Shown one piece after another: positions 63,442 to 64,000 of a stretch of 64,000 nucleotides of DNA. The DNA lies in the NCBI GenBank assembly GCA_905221605.1, contig CAJNDS010002153.1, forward strand, positions 368,998 to 432,997, given 5' to 3'. The number at the start of each line of letters is the position of its first letter. The stretch's first letter is position 1. Made by a program: the position numbers and the translations under genes. Below the pieces are notes generated by a model. The model saw nothing but the letters and a program-made list of their open reading frames with translations, had not been told where the DNA came from and did not search any database. This DNA comes from Symbiodinium natans. Its lineage: Eukaryota; Sar; Dinophyceae; Suessiales; Symbiodiniaceae.

Positions 63442-64000
63442 TTACCGCAGTCGCAAGCTTTCCAGGGCGACGTCCGCGAAAGCTGGCGGGTAGTGCTGCG
63501 TTGCTTTGAGATCAAAGTTTCGTGAATGATCTCCCTTGCAGGTACATGCAAATGTTTCGGACATTGTTCGCACAAACTGTTCATCGTTCGACATCAGTTT
63601 CCAAATCTTTCGGATAGGTAATCCATCTCTGCCTACCAAGCCTGAGACACAGCCGTGCACTTCGCCAGTGTAATGGGTTCTTTGCTTTGCAAACGAACGG
63701 GTGCTTGCCCATCCCCAGTAGGCACACCTCTGCGGCCATTCTATGACCCATACCCCCACTTGCGGGTGGTTCACCATCACTAAGAAGCTCCGCCAGAGCT
63801 TGCGATGCACCGTGAATAAAGCTTGTAGATGGTCCTGATAGCCCGGCCGATCTTCGTGTCGCCGTTGGTACGGGCTACCTCCGGTACAAGGAGTGCTGCT
63901 CCAGAAAACAACCTTCATCCCCCATTCTCTCGCAACGTTCATTGCAGACATGACCCGCTCCACGGTGTCATTTGAGGTTCCGTCAACCCCTTGAGTAATC
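63442..64000 (-). CDS. Methyltransferase-like C-terminal domain of a second copia-like polyprotein (runs off right edge)
   Basis: Open from the right edge to TAA at 63442. It matches the methyltransferase-like domain at 12555-14365 motif by motif: VDGTSNDTVERVMSAM (compare MDLNSPDTRRAIIDI), VVFWSSTPCTGGSPYQRR (compare VLTWVSLPCTGGSQWTR), WVIEWPQRCAYWGW (compare DYCVEWPRDCEYWGW), then HGCVSGLVGRDGLPIRKIW (compare DGCRFGLHNKKGVPVKKPW). Here it is the last domain: FADVALESLRLR, stop, and about 200 bp later the purine tract. No SGNH or Tpt1-like domain follows. Reading can begin upstream of 63963, so the ATG-like start there is not real. Confidence 0.65.
   Translation of the reverse strand, partial: ITQGVDGTSNDTVERVMSAMNVAREWGMKVVFWSSTPCTGGSPYQRRHEDRPGYQDHLQALFTVHRKLWRSFLVMVNHPQVGVWVIEWPQRCAYWGWASTRSFAKQRTHYTGEVHGCVSGLVGRDGLPIRKIWKLMSNDEQFVRTMSETFACTCKGDHSRNFDLKATQHYPPAFADVALESLRLR

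Overview
The window is nuclear DNA of a dinoflagellate, most likely a member of the Symbiodiniaceae. Three features point there: copies of the 3' end of the dinoflagellate spliced leader (TTGGCTCAAG) at the 5' ends of retroelements; introns that fit GA...AG borders with a G after the acceptor; and many internal (TTTAGGG)n tracts lying between short exons. There is no operon, ribosome-binding site, rRNA, tRNA or CRISPR array. Nearly all coding sequence is on the minus strand, and most of the window is nested retrotransposons.

Layout. 1-8.4 kb: the edge of a kinase-like/RING gene, a repeat-rich stretch with exon-like pieces, then the large last exon of a U-box/MATH-like/SPRY gene. 8.4-34.4 kb: one intron of that gene. 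The U-box domain is cut in two, with its 5' half in exons at 34.5-34.8 kb and its 3' half at 8.36 kb. The intron holds a Ty1/copia-type element with very short LTRs, inserted into a TTTAGGG tract. Its single giant reading frame (about 4,700 codons, now broken by roughly eight frameshifts) runs gag, retropepsin, 2OG-Fe(II)-oxygenase-like domain, integrase, reverse transcriptase, RNase H, methyltransferase-like domain, SGNH-hydrolase-like domain, Tpt1/KptA-like RNA 2'-phosphotransferase domain, zinc ribbon and a proline-rich tail. An intact 11.2-kb tyrosine-recombinase (DIRS/Ngaro/VIPER-like) retrotransposon with identical split direct repeats has inserted into the retropepsin coding sequence.

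34.4-38.2 kb: upstream exons of the U-box gene and of a second, unrecognised gene, with TTTAGGG arrays between them. 38.3-39.3 kb: a giant trinucleotide microsatellite. 40-41.3 kb: a gag fragment and LTR-like sequence. 41.3-63.2 kb: seven head-to-tail non-LTR insertions, all at the same 13-bp target (TGATATATGTGAC). Four are about 2.45-kb elements carrying an unrecognised 305-aa ORF, two are 5'-truncated copies, and one is an 8.8-kb APE-type LINE. All share a 3' RNA structure, and the five full-length ones share a spliced-leader-derived 5' leader. 63.2-64 kb: the 3' end of a second copia-like element, whose last domain is the same methyltransferase-like family as in the first.

How the parts relate. 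The cellular genes look ordinary (ubiquitin ligase, kinase-like). The mobile layer is unusual: retroelements here carry RNA- and DNA-modifying enzyme domains, appear to be copied from trans-spliced transcripts, and insert repeatedly into one another. All calls are from reading the sequence; no database search or structure prediction was run.
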